Positions 1-6,249 of a DNA stretch of 12,426 nucleotides are shown here, one piece after another. Both the position numbers and the translations under genes were made by a program. Under the pieces are notes generated by a model. The model saw only the letters and a list, made by a program, of their open reading frames with translations, searched no databases and had not been told where the DNA came from. Each line of letters starts with the position of its first letter. Position 1 is the stretch's first letter. Origin of the DNA: an uncultured Parabacteroides sp. (GTDB lineage Bacteria > Bacteroidota > Bacteroidia > Bacteroidales > Tannerellaceae); assembly GCA_934718155.1 (NCBI GenBank), contig CAKUZF010000059.1, positions 1-12,426 on the forward strand, in the 5' to 3' direction.

Positions 1-77
1 TACAAGTAATCCTCCTCTCGCAGTTTCGAGAAGGTCTGGATGCCCACCGGGCAACGTTGCAGCTGCTGTCGTTCCAT
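1..77 (-). CDS. AAA-ATPase-like / PD-(D/E)XK nuclease family protein, 5' fragment
   Basis: Reading the minus strand from an ATG whose first base is at 77 gives about 25 codons, open to the window edge: MERQQLQRCPVGIQTFSKLR, then EEDYL. The pattern 'lPvGIQ-F-klReedYlYvDKT' is the usual start of a large Bacteroidota family in which an AAA-ATPase-like domain precedes a C-terminal PD-(D/E)XK nuclease domain, around 500-600 residues in all. These proteins are abundant and multi-copy in Bacteroidales, and their role is poorly known. Only the N-terminus is visible, before the Walker A motif would be reached, so the family call rests on this motif alone. A Bacteroidota-type promoter lies just upstream (107-137), which supports the start. 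The gene is divergent from the CNNM gene at 493. Confidence 0.72.
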   Translation of the reverse strand, partial: MERQQLQRCPVGIQTFSKLREEDYL

Positions 78-106
78 AATCGATCGGATTTATTTTGTTA
101 TCGCTG

Positions 107-137
107 CGAAGATAGGAAAAACAATCGTTATAACAAT
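107..137 (-). promoter_or_regulatory. Promoter of the ATPase/nuclease-family gene
   Basis: On the minus strand, 114-107 reads TATCTTCG, one base away from the Bacteroidota -7 consensus TAnnTTTG. The -33 element ATTG (137-134) lies exactly 19 bases upstream. Transcription would begin near position 100, leaving a leader of roughly 20-25 bases before the ATG at 77. The spacing and position are convincing, but no start site has been measured. Confidence 0.55.
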
Positions 138-267
138 CCTTACGATCAAAAAGTCACAGGAGGCGAAGCGAATCAGACAGATAGACACAAAACCCTAAAC
201 AGAAATCATAAAACATTAAAAAATCACAATAATCTATTCAATAAGCCTTACCGTATCTACAAATCCA

Positions 268-275
268 TATTTTTG
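268..275 (+). promoter_or_regulatory. -7-type promoter box upstream of the CNNM gene
   Basis: The sequence TATTTTTG matches the Bacteroidota -7 consensus TAnnTTTG exactly. The expected -33 position (about 246-248) is only a weak match. It is the best plus-strand candidate upstream of the CNNM gene at 493. If used, it gives a leader of about 210 bases, or drives the short frame that begins at 284 almost without a leader. No better box is visible between 280 and 492. Confidence 0.35.
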
Positions 276-283
276 CATCGAAA

Positions 284-433
284 ATGAAACGAAACCCATT
301 CATACTACGCAACACAGCATTTTCGGCTGTTTCGCTCATGCACTTAGGAGTAACCAACATTCTTGTAAAAAGATCAATCACCTACAGATGCAATGAGGCG
401 TGTTACATCTATCATAAGAATCTTCGGATTTAG
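284..433 (+). CDS. Possible small ORF of 49 codons, unrecognised
   Basis: An ATG at 284 opens a 49-codon frame ending in TAG at 431-433. The product starts MKRNPFILRNTAFSAVSLMH and is basic, with two cysteines in the second half. There is no Shine-Dalgarno sequence, but the TATTTTTG box lies just upstream. I do not recognise it as a protein family. The overlapping frame on the opposite strand (238-360) is also open, as would be expected of a non-coding interspersed repeat as much as of a gene. It is listed as a candidate only. Confidence 0.15.
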   Translation: MKRNPFILRNTAFSAVSLMHLGVTNILVKRSITYRCNEACYIYHKNLRI

Positions 434-492
434 TAGGCTATCTATTCCCCTCAGCGATACAGATAACTTATTAGTAACGAATTTATAATTTA

Positions 493-1524
493 ATGGGCTT
501 AATCATATTATATCTTACAGGTGCACTGTCACTATCTTTTTTATGCTCCGTTCTTGAGGCGGTGCTTCTTTCCACTCCGATGTCGTTTATCTCGATGAAG
601 GAGAGCCAAGGCGACAAAACCGCCTCGTTGATGAAACAGTACAAAAACAATGTAGACCGTCCGGTGGGCGCAATCCTTTCGCTCAACACGATTGCTCACA
701 CCATCGGTTCGGCCGGTGTGGGCGCTGAGTCGATCAAGCTGTTTGGTGAAGAATACTTTGGCATCATTTCGGCGATTCTGACATTACTGATTCTGGTGCT
801 TTCCGAAATTATACCGAAAACCATTGGTGCCTCCTACTGGCGTTCGTTGGCGATGCCATCGGCCAGGGTTATCCGAATGCTTATCTTCATCACCTATCCG
901 TTGGTTTTGCTCTCGGAACTCATCACGAAGGTGTTTACGCCGAAAGGGAATCCCGTCTCTATGAGCCGAGAGGAGGTTTCGGCCATGGTTGACGTAGGCA
1001 CCACGGAAGGAATCTTTCGCGAATCGGAGAGCAAGATTATCAAGAGCTGTATTCACCTATCGGGGGTCAAGGCGAAAGAGATAATGACACCCTCCATCGT
1101 GGTAGAGTCGGCCTGCATAGACCTGACCGTAAAAGAGTTCTACGAACAAGAGGAATGGAAGTTCTCGCGCATCCCTGTATATAAGAACAGCAAGGAATAC
1201 ATGGTTGGCTACGTGCTGAAAGACATGGTGCTCGAAGCGTTGTCGGAAGACAAGTTCGAAACCAAGCTGTCCGACCTGACACGTCCGATACTCTCATTCA
1301 GGGAAGAAGAATCGGTCTATCAGATATGGGAAAAGATGCTGAAAAAACGAGAACATATCTCTATCATTGTAGATGAATACGGATGCCTTCGCGGAGTGGT
1401 CTCGATGGAGGACATCATCGAAGCAATGACTGGCGTAGAGATCGTAGATGAAGACGACGTGGCCGTGGATATGCAAGCATTGGCCAAAGAGAAATCGCTT
1501 TTGATGATGCAAGACAAGAAATAA
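493..1524 (+). CDS. CNNM/CBS-domain membrane protein (HlyC/CorC-type 'hemolysin' family)
   Basis: This 343-residue inner-membrane protein belongs to the family containing the CNNM/CorB cation transporters, often mislabelled hemolysins. A CNNM (DUF21) domain fills residues 1 to about 150, with four hydrophobic segments near 3-26, 58-78, 88-108 and 124-147. It carries the family signatures LNTIAHTIGSAGVGAE (64-79) and SEIIPKT (104-110). Two CBS domains follow (about 196-255 and 262-318), containing KEIMTPS, SRIPVY and IIVDEYGCLRGVVSMEDIIE. The tail is short, with VEIVDEDD, and there is no CorC_HlyC domain, as is common for this shorter form. Known relatives are linked to Mg2+ export or homeostasis, but the substrate here is an inference. 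No Shine-Dalgarno sequence precedes the ATG, which is usual in this phylum. The gene appears monocistronic and ends in a strong terminator. Confidence 0.9.
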   Translation: MGLIILYLTGALSLSFLCSVLEAVLLSTPMSFISMKESQGDKTASLMKQYKNNVDRPVGAILSLNTIAHTIGSAGVGAESIKLFGEEYFGIISAILTLLILVLSEIIPKTIGASYWRSLAMPSARVIRMLIFITYPLVLLSELITKVFTPKGNPVSMSREEVSAMVDVGTTEGIFRESESKIIKSCIHLSGVKAKEIMTPSIVVESACIDLTVKEFYEQEEWKFSRIPVYKNSKEYMVGYVLKDMVLEALSEDKFETKLSDLTRPILSFREEESVYQIWEKMLKKREHISIIVDEYGCLRGVVSMEDIIEAMTGVEIVDEDDVAVDMQALAKEKSLLMMQDKK

Positions 1525-1528
1525 GGAT

Positions 1529-1570
1529 AAAAAAAGGATGTGTCGCACGGAGCGGCACATCCTTTTTTTT
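1529..1570. terminator. Bidirectional intrinsic terminator between convergent genes
   Basis: A 13-base-pair stem (1534-1546 with 1552-1564, one G-U pair) closes a 5-base loop, ACGGA. A T-run follows on the plus strand to 1570, and an A-run (1529-1535) precedes it, giving a T-run on the minus strand. It lies 10 bases after the CNNM stop at 1524 and 22 bases beyond the phospho-sugar mutase stop at 1592, so one hairpin can end both transcripts. Confidence 0.9.
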
Positions 1571-1591
1571 ATTACATCAACCGCTACGGGA

Positions 1592-3343
1592 TTAGCTCAA
1601 GCCCAATGATGCCTTGATCTGGTTGATCTTCTCAGCGGCTGCCTCGTCGGCTTCGGGCAACTCATCAACACTCTTCACCTTCGAATGCACCTCGCAATAG
1701 AACTTAATCTTAGGCTCTGTGCCTGAAGGACGGATCGACACCTTCGTGCCATCCTCTGTGAAGTATTGCAACACGTTCGACGTGGTAGGCATATCCAATG
1801 TGATCACCTCATTCTCCACATAGTCGTGACACTTCAGCGTCGCATAGTCGTAGAAAGCCACCACCTTGGAGCCAGCGATCTCCGACACGGGATTCTCGCG
1901 GAAACGCTTCATCATAGCCTCAATCTCCTCGGCACCGCTCTTGCCTTTCTTCACCACAGAGATACCCTTCTCCTTCGAGAAGCCATACTCTACGTAGATC
2001 TTCTGCAACAAGCTGTACATGCTCAAGCCCTGATCTTTCGCCCAAGCGGCAATCTCGGCCAACATGGCGCAAGCGGAAACCGCATCCTTATCGCGAACGA
2101 AGTCTTCGCAAAGGAAACCATAGCTCTCCTCGCCACCACCGATATAGGCCTTCTTGCCCTCGTTCTCGCGCATGACGTTGGCAATCCACTTAAAGCCCGT
2201 ATAAACATCGTAGATCTCCACGCCGTTCTTCTCGGCTATCGTCTTGATGGTCTCTGTCGTTACGATCGTCTTCACGATATACTCCTTGCCGTGCAACTTA
2301 CCCAGCTCTTTCCAGCGAGTGATCAGGTAGTAGACAAACATCAAGGCCGTCTGGTTGCCATTCAGCAACACCCATTCGCCCTCGTTGTTCTTCACCGCTG
2401 CACCCACACGGTCGGCGTCGGGATCGGAAGCCATCACGATGTCGGCATCTACCTCTTTCGCTTTCTCGACAGCCATTGCCAAAGCGGCCGGCTCCTCGGG
2501 GTTTGGAGAGACTACCGTGGGGAAATCGCCACTTACGACATCCTGCTCCGGAACGTGGATAATATTGGTAAAGCCAAATGCCTTCAAGGCCGCGGGAACC
2601 AACTTCACACCCGTGCCATGAATCGGCGTGTAAACAATCTTCATGTCGTGATGGCGAGCGATGGCCTCATGCGAGAGACTGATCTTCGTCAGATCCTGGA
2701 TGTATTGGTCGTCGATCTCCTGACCGATGATCTCGATCAACTTCTTATCGCCCTTAAACTTAATGTCGGCCGCTCCACGCACCTTGTTCACCTCGGCGAT
2801 CGTGTTCTTATCGTGCGGGGCAATCATCTGCGCACCGTCGTTCCAATAAGCCTTGTAGCCGTTATACTCTTTCGGATTGTGAGAAGCGGTCAAGATGATA
2901 CCGCTTTGGCAACCCAACTTGCGGATCGCATAAGACATCTCAGGCGTGGGGCGCAGGCTCTCGAACAGATAGACCTTGATGCCATTGGCCGAGAAGATAT
3001 CAGCTGAAATCTCGGCAAACTTACGGCTGTTGTTGCGACAGTCGTGGCCGATCACCACCTTAATCTGATCCAGGTCGGCGAACTCCTGCTTCAGGTAGTT
3101 AGAGAGGCCCTGTGTAGCCGCACCAACGGTGTAGATGTTCATGCGGTTAGAGCCGACGCCCATGATACCACGCAGACCGCCTGTACCAAACTCCAAATCC
3201 TTATAGAAGCTCTCGATCAGTTCCGTAGGATCCTCGTTGTCTAACAGCGCTTGTACCTGCGCACGAGTTTCCGCATCATAACTCTCCGTAAGCCACACTT
3301 TTGCCTTACTCTTCACTAATTCTAACAAGTCCTTGTTTTCCAT
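1592..3343 (-). CDS. Phospho-sugar mutase (phosphoglucomutase/phosphomannomutase)
   Basis: This 583-residue cytosolic enzyme of the alpha-D-phosphohexomutase superfamily interconverts hexose 1- and 6-phosphates, feeding glycolysis, storage polysaccharide and nucleotide-sugar synthesis. All four active-site elements are present: the phosphoserine loop TASHNPKEYNGYK with Ser154, the metal loop DPDADR (307-312), the sugar-specificity loop GGGEESYGF (402-410) and the phosphate-binding loop RPSGTEPKIKFY (538-549). Length and the N-terminal FGTGGLRGIMG motif (52-62) match the PgcA-like branch of about 580 residues, rather than the shorter AlgC/GlmM types. Glucose versus mannose preference cannot be read from the sequence. 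It has its own consensus promoter (3415-3445) and a leader hairpin, and shares a terminator with the convergent CNNM gene. A 413-codon open frame on the opposite strand is a shadow of this gene. Confidence 0.95.
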   Translation of the reverse strand: MENKDLLELVKSKAKVWLTESYDAETRAQVQALLDNEDPTELIESFYKDLEFGTGGLRGIMGVGSNRMNIYTVGAATQGLSNYLKQEFADLDQIKVVIGHDCRNNSRKFAEISADIFSANGIKVYLFESLRPTPEMSYAIRKLGCQSGIILTASHNPKEYNGYKAYWNDGAQMIAPHDKNTIAEVNKVRGAADIKFKGDKKLIEIIGQEIDDQYIQDLTKISLSHEAIARHHDMKIVYTPIHGTGVKLVPAALKAFGFTNIIHVPEQDVVSGDFPTVVSPNPEEPAALAMAVEKAKEVDADIVMASDPDADRVGAAVKNNEGEWVLLNGNQTALMFVYYLITRWKELGKLHGKEYIVKTIVTTETIKTIAEKNGVEIYDVYTGFKWIANVMRENEGKKAYIGGGEESYGFLCEDFVRDKDAVSACAMLAEIAAWAKDQGLSMYSLLQKIYVEYGFSKEKGISVVKKGKSGAEEIEAMMKRFRENPVSEIAGSKVVAFYDYATLKCHDYVENEVITLDMPTTSNVLQYFTEDGTKVSIRPSGTEPKIKFYCEVHSKVKSVDELPEADEAAAEKINQIKASLGLS

Positions 3344-3386
3344 GTTTGAAATCTATTTTTTGTGTTTTATTCTCTTTTTTATCGCA

Positions 3387-3407
3387 TAAGTATCGTTCCT
3401 ATACTTA
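3387..3407 (-). promoter_or_regulatory. Hairpin at the 5' end of the phospho-sugar mutase leader
   Basis: A perfect 7-base-pair inverted repeat, TAAGTAT and ATACTTA, surrounds a 7-base loop. It begins at about the predicted transcription start and ends 43 bases before the ATG. It has no T-run, so it is not a terminator. It could be a 5' stabilising stem or an operator for a dimeric regulator; the sequence cannot decide between these. Confidence 0.4.
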
Positions 3408-3414
3408 CGGGTAA

Positions 3415-3445
3415 CAAATGTACAAATTTCTTTCTGTATAGCAAC
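3415..3445 (-). promoter_or_regulatory. Promoter of the phospho-sugar mutase gene
   Basis: On the minus strand, 3422-3415 reads TACATTTG, an exact match to the Bacteroidota -7 box TAnnTTTG. A -33 element GTTG (3445-3442) lies 19 bases upstream. Transcription should start near 3408, giving a leader of about 65 bases. This is the clearest promoter in the window, and it shows that the mutase is transcribed independently of the M23 gene upstream. Confidence 0.75.
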
Positions 3446-3494
3446 TTTGCACCTCTATTTTTGAGGGAAAAGCATGGTTTTATCCTGTTTCAGC

Positions 3495-5186
3495 TCACCA
3501 CGTGAAGGTTTGCTCGTGTACGGCCTCATTGCCGCAAGCGTCTACAACGACCAACCTCAGCTTATGAGGGCCACGCGAGAGGCGATCGGGATCATACCGA
3601 TAGGTGATGACCGACCTCGCGTTCATCTCGAAAAGCGCATACTGCCCATCTATCTCGCCCCGATAACGCTCCACGCCGCTCAGGTTGTCGGTCAGACGGA
3701 ATTGCAGCTGCTTGGCGTTCGCTCCTTTCTTGGGAAGAATAGGCGTGATTGAAGGCGGCCGGGTATCGGTCTGGATGGCGTAGTCGCCCAGCTCGCGGAT
3801 CTCCGCATCGAGCCATCCCTTGCGGTAATTGCCTCCTATCCAAGAGGCTTTCCCTTTATGGATGCGCACAATGCCATACTGCCGCTTAGTGGCCAACGTG
3901 TCTTGCTGCACGAAGAGCGAAAGTTGCGCTTTTTGATGCATGGCCACCGGCTTATCGTGCAAACGGTGTAACAGCACCTGCGCATTGCTATCGGTCTTTG
4001 CCCGATACAGGAAATCGATATCGGCATACAGATTGCCTTTCGGAATGACCAAGCGTATACCTTTCGCTCCAAAGCGATTGTCGCTATTCCAACGGAAATG
4101 CTCGCGACCTGTCAGATCGGGTTGCGGAATGGCCTGCCGCTTCCCGATGATCCGAAACGAGAAATGGGTGGTGTTGCCCGCCAAGTCGGCCAAGGTGTAG
4201 GTCACCTGATAGGGGCGCTCCTCGTCGATCGTGATGATCCCTCGATCCTCCGCCTCCATGAAACGCAAGCGGTTGCCCGGCTCGATGTAGCTGCGCATAT
4301 AGAAGGCTCGGTTCGTCTGCCACTCCTCGTAGTCGACCCACGCATTGAGGTAGCGAGTCTCGCTGAAGGCAAACCGATTGAGGTCGCTCTGAAAGAGCTC
4401 TACCGAATCTACGCTCAAGCGGATGACCCGCACGCCAAAGATGTTGGAGGTGTTGTCCATATAATCGTTGGCCTTCACGGCCAATCCGATCTCTCCCCAA
4501 GCCTCGATCTTCCCTTGCAAGACGCGCTTGCCCTCCTTGGTCGTCGCCAGGTGAGGGCGCAACTTCCGGGCACTGCCATTCACGACGCCTTTCCCCACCA
4601 TCGGCACGACCAATAGGCCTTGCAACTTGGGCGGACGGGTGTCGGTGGCCTGATCGATATAATACTCCAACGGATCGAGCACCTCCTCGGTCTGCGTGTC
4701 GCGCACCTCGAAATGCAAATGGGGTCCACCGGAACTGCCCGTGTTGCCGCTCCACGCCACTACTTCACCCGCCTCGACAGGGATTTGGCCCGGATCGAGC
4801 GTCAGATCGACCTGGAAACGCTCCAACTCATATTGCTTGGCTTTCAGGTAAGAGGCGATTTGCGCATTATAACGCTGCAAATGGCCATAGACCGTCGTGG
4901 TGCCATCGGGGTGTGCCAAATAGAGCGCATTGCCATAGCCCCAAGGGCCGACCGAGATTCGAGCCACATAGCCCGCTTGCACCGCATGCACTGGTTTACC
5001 CTCGGCTCCTTGCGTCTTGAAGTCGATGCCCGAATGGAAATGGTTGCTGCGCAACTCGCCGAAGTTCCCACTCAGCAACAAGGGGAAATCAAGCGGATTG
5101 CGCAAAGTCTGCGCCCCTATCGAGAAGGCACAGAGGCTCCACAGCCCGACCAGCCAACTCAATCGTGTATTATTTCTATTCTTCAT
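3495..5186 (-). CDS. Secreted M23-family (LytM-like) metallopeptidase
   Basis: This 563-residue exported protein has a signal peptide at about 1-25 (hydrophobic stretch ending FSIGAQ). An M23 domain at about 35-175 carries the zinc ligands HSGID (His51, Asp55) and the HLHF motif (His156, His158), plus YGHL (His102), so it should be an active Zn endopeptidase. M23 enzymes usually cut peptide cross-bridges or stems in peptidoglycan. Roughly 25 residues are inserted between YGHL and the HLH motif, around 108-135. The remaining 380 residues look like extracellular beta-rich modules that I cannot assign. Its ATG overlaps the stop of the upstream EEP gene in ATGA, indicating translational coupling. 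It is the last gene of a three-gene exported unit. No clear terminator follows before the mutase promoter, so read-through into the mutase is possible. Confidence 0.9.
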   Translation of the reverse strand: MKNRNNTRLSWLVGLWSLCAFSIGAQTLRNPLDFPLLLSGNFGELRSNHFHSGIDFKTQGAEGKPVHAVQAGYVARISVGPWGYGNALYLAHPDGTTTVYGHLQRYNAQIASYLKAKQYELERFQVDLTLDPGQIPVEAGEVVAWSGNTGSSGGPHLHFEVRDTQTEEVLDPLEYYIDQATDTRPPKLQGLLVVPMVGKGVVNGSARKLRPHLATTKEGKRVLQGKIEAWGEIGLAVKANDYMDNTSNIFGVRVIRLSVDSVELFQSDLNRFAFSETRYLNAWVDYEEWQTNRAFYMRSYIEPGNRLRFMEAEDRGIITIDEERPYQVTYTLADLAGNTTHFSFRIIGKRQAIPQPDLTGREHFRWNSDNRFGAKGIRLVIPKGNLYADIDFLYRAKTDSNAQVLLHRLHDKPVAMHQKAQLSLFVQQDTLATKRQYGIVRIHKGKASWIGGNYRKGWLDAEIRELGDYAIQTDTRPPSITPILPKKGANAKQLQFRLTDNLSGVERYRGEIDGQYALFEMNARSVITYRYDPDRLSRGPHKLRLVVVDACGNEAVHEQTFTW

Positions 5187-6247
5187 TCTGCCGTATTCTC
5201 TTTTTCAGCAGGCAAATGTAAATAAAAATCGACAACTAAAGGCAGGTGATCGCTAAAACCGCCCTCATACTTGAAGCCATAGTAGCTGCGCTTTGGCCGA
5301 CGGCCGTAATAGGTCTTATCTTCGGTGAAAAGGAAATCGGCGGCATAGATGCGGATGCCTTCGGGATGCAGGCGGATGGCGGAAGAGGGACGCAACAGGG
5401 AGCCATCGACCAAGAAGTGATCCAGCTGGCTCCAATCGCCATGGTATTTATGAGAGCCTTCGGGTTGCCCTCGACGCTTTGTAGCGAAAAGGTTGTAGAG
5501 AGCCAACGTGTCGGCACGCTGCTCGCCAAAAAGCCCCGTGAAGGGTTGCGCCCGCAAGCCTTTCACCAGGCTGCGATCGGTCGGGCCATCATTGAAATCG
5601 CCCATCAGAAGCAGATGGGGATCTTGTCGGCTTTGAAACAGCGAGTCGCAAGCCCTGCGTAAATGGGAGGCCGCCTCTAAGCGATAAGAATCGGAGTTAT
5701 ACCCTCCCGCACGAGAGGGAAAATGGCAGACAAAGAGATCCAACGTATCGCCTGTCACCACACGACCCCACACGTGCAGCAACGGGCGGCTGCGCTTTTT
5801 CCGATCCTTGAAAGGGATGAACAGCGACTCCTGTCCGATCAAGGCGAACTGCGCACGCTGATAGAGCAACGCAACCCTTATCCCGCGAGGATCGTTGGTC
5901 TGGCTAAGCACATACCGATAGGCTTGCCGGCGCAAAGGGGTGAGATGGCAAAGGTGGTGAAGCGTAGAGTCGTTCTCCACCTCGCACAATCCGATCAAGG
6001 CGGGCTCATCCCATTCGCCCGCCGCCGTAATCACCTTGGCGATCTGCTGCAATTTGTGGTAATAGCGGCCGGGCGTCCAATGGCGGGGCGCATCGGGCAA
6101 AAAGTCTTGGTCGTCGGTGTCGGGATTATCCCGTGTGTCGAAAAGATTCTCTACGTTATAGCTTATCACCCGGAAGAGCCGTTGCCCCCACACCGGCTCA
6201 ACACTTAAGCCCCAACAAAGACACCACAGAAGCAACCGGCCGATCAT
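5183..6247 (-). CDS. Secreted endonuclease/exonuclease/phosphatase (EEP) family protein
   Basis: This 354-residue protein has an N-terminal signal peptide (about 1-21, ending VWGQ) and a complete EEP fold of the DNase I/exonuclease III/inositol-phosphatase type. Visible motifs are ISYNVENLF (Asn31), LCEVEN (metal ligand Glu89), VCHFPSR (His175), MGDFND (Asp217, Asn219), LDHF (Asp276) and the C-terminal SDHLP (Asp333, His334). All expected catalytic residues are present, so it should be an active metal-dependent phosphodiesterase or phosphatase outside the cytoplasm. Whether it acts on nucleic acid or a phosphorylated small molecule or lipid cannot be read from the motifs. It starts 2 bases after the lipoprotein stop and overlaps the M23 start by 4 bases, so it is the middle gene of a coupled unit. 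An AGGAGG at 6260-6255 supports the start. Confidence 0.88.
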   Translation of the reverse strand: MIGRLLLWCLCWGLSVEPVWGQRLFRVISYNVENLFDTRDNPDTDDQDFLPDAPRHWTPGRYYHKLQQIAKVITAAGEWDEPALIGLCEVENDSTLHHLCHLTPLRRQAYRYVLSQTNDPRGIRVALLYQRAQFALIGQESLFIPFKDRKKRSRPLLHVWGRVVTGDTLDLFVCHFPSRAGGYNSDSYRLEAASHLRRACDSLFQSRQDPHLLLMGDFNDGPTDRSLVKGLRAQPFTGLFGEQRADTLALYNLFATKRRGQPEGSHKYHGDWSQLDHFLVDGSLLRPSSAIRLHPEGIRIYAADFLFTEDKTYYGRRPKRSYYGFKYEGGFSDHLPLVVDFYLHLPAEKENTAE

Positions 6248-6249
6248 AC

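Larger units (their letters stand above)
78..492. other. AT-rich intergenic gap with short open frames on both strands
   Basis: This 415-base gap separates two divergent genes. It holds the promoter of the left gene, a second -7-like box at 268-275, a 49-codon open frame at 284-433 (+) and an overlapping 40-codon frame at 238-360 (-). A small inverted repeat (ACAGC, 7-base loop, GCTGT) lies at 314-330. A longer frame on the plus strand at 57-287 overlaps the start and promoter of the left gene, has a composition unlike a protein and is not credible. I recognise no RNA gene or transposon end here. Confidence 0.6.

Noticed and set aside
57..287. A 76-codon open frame on the plus strand in the left gap.
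   Set aside because: It overlaps the start and promoter of the minus-strand ATPase-family gene, and its Asn/Lys-rich product simply reflects AT-rich sequence. It has no ribosome binding site or recognisable motif.
1766..3007. A 413-codon open frame on the plus strand inside the phospho-sugar mutase gene.
   Set aside because: The minus strand encodes an intact enzyme with all catalytic motifs. The antisense product is rich in His, Leu and Arg, has no family motif, and is a by-product of codon usage.
3387..3407. Resemblance of the leader hairpin to a yeast FRT recombination site (shared GTATAGGAAC).
   Set aside because: Only about ten bases match. The paired 13-base arms and 8-base spacer of FRT are absent, and no recombinase gene is nearby, so the match is a coincidence.
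3456..3463. A TATTTTTG box on the plus strand between the mutase and M23 genes.
   Set aside because: It matches the -7 consensus, but both neighbouring genes are on the minus strand. The plus-strand frame after it (3474-3752) lies almost wholly inside the M23 gene, so it probably drives nothing.
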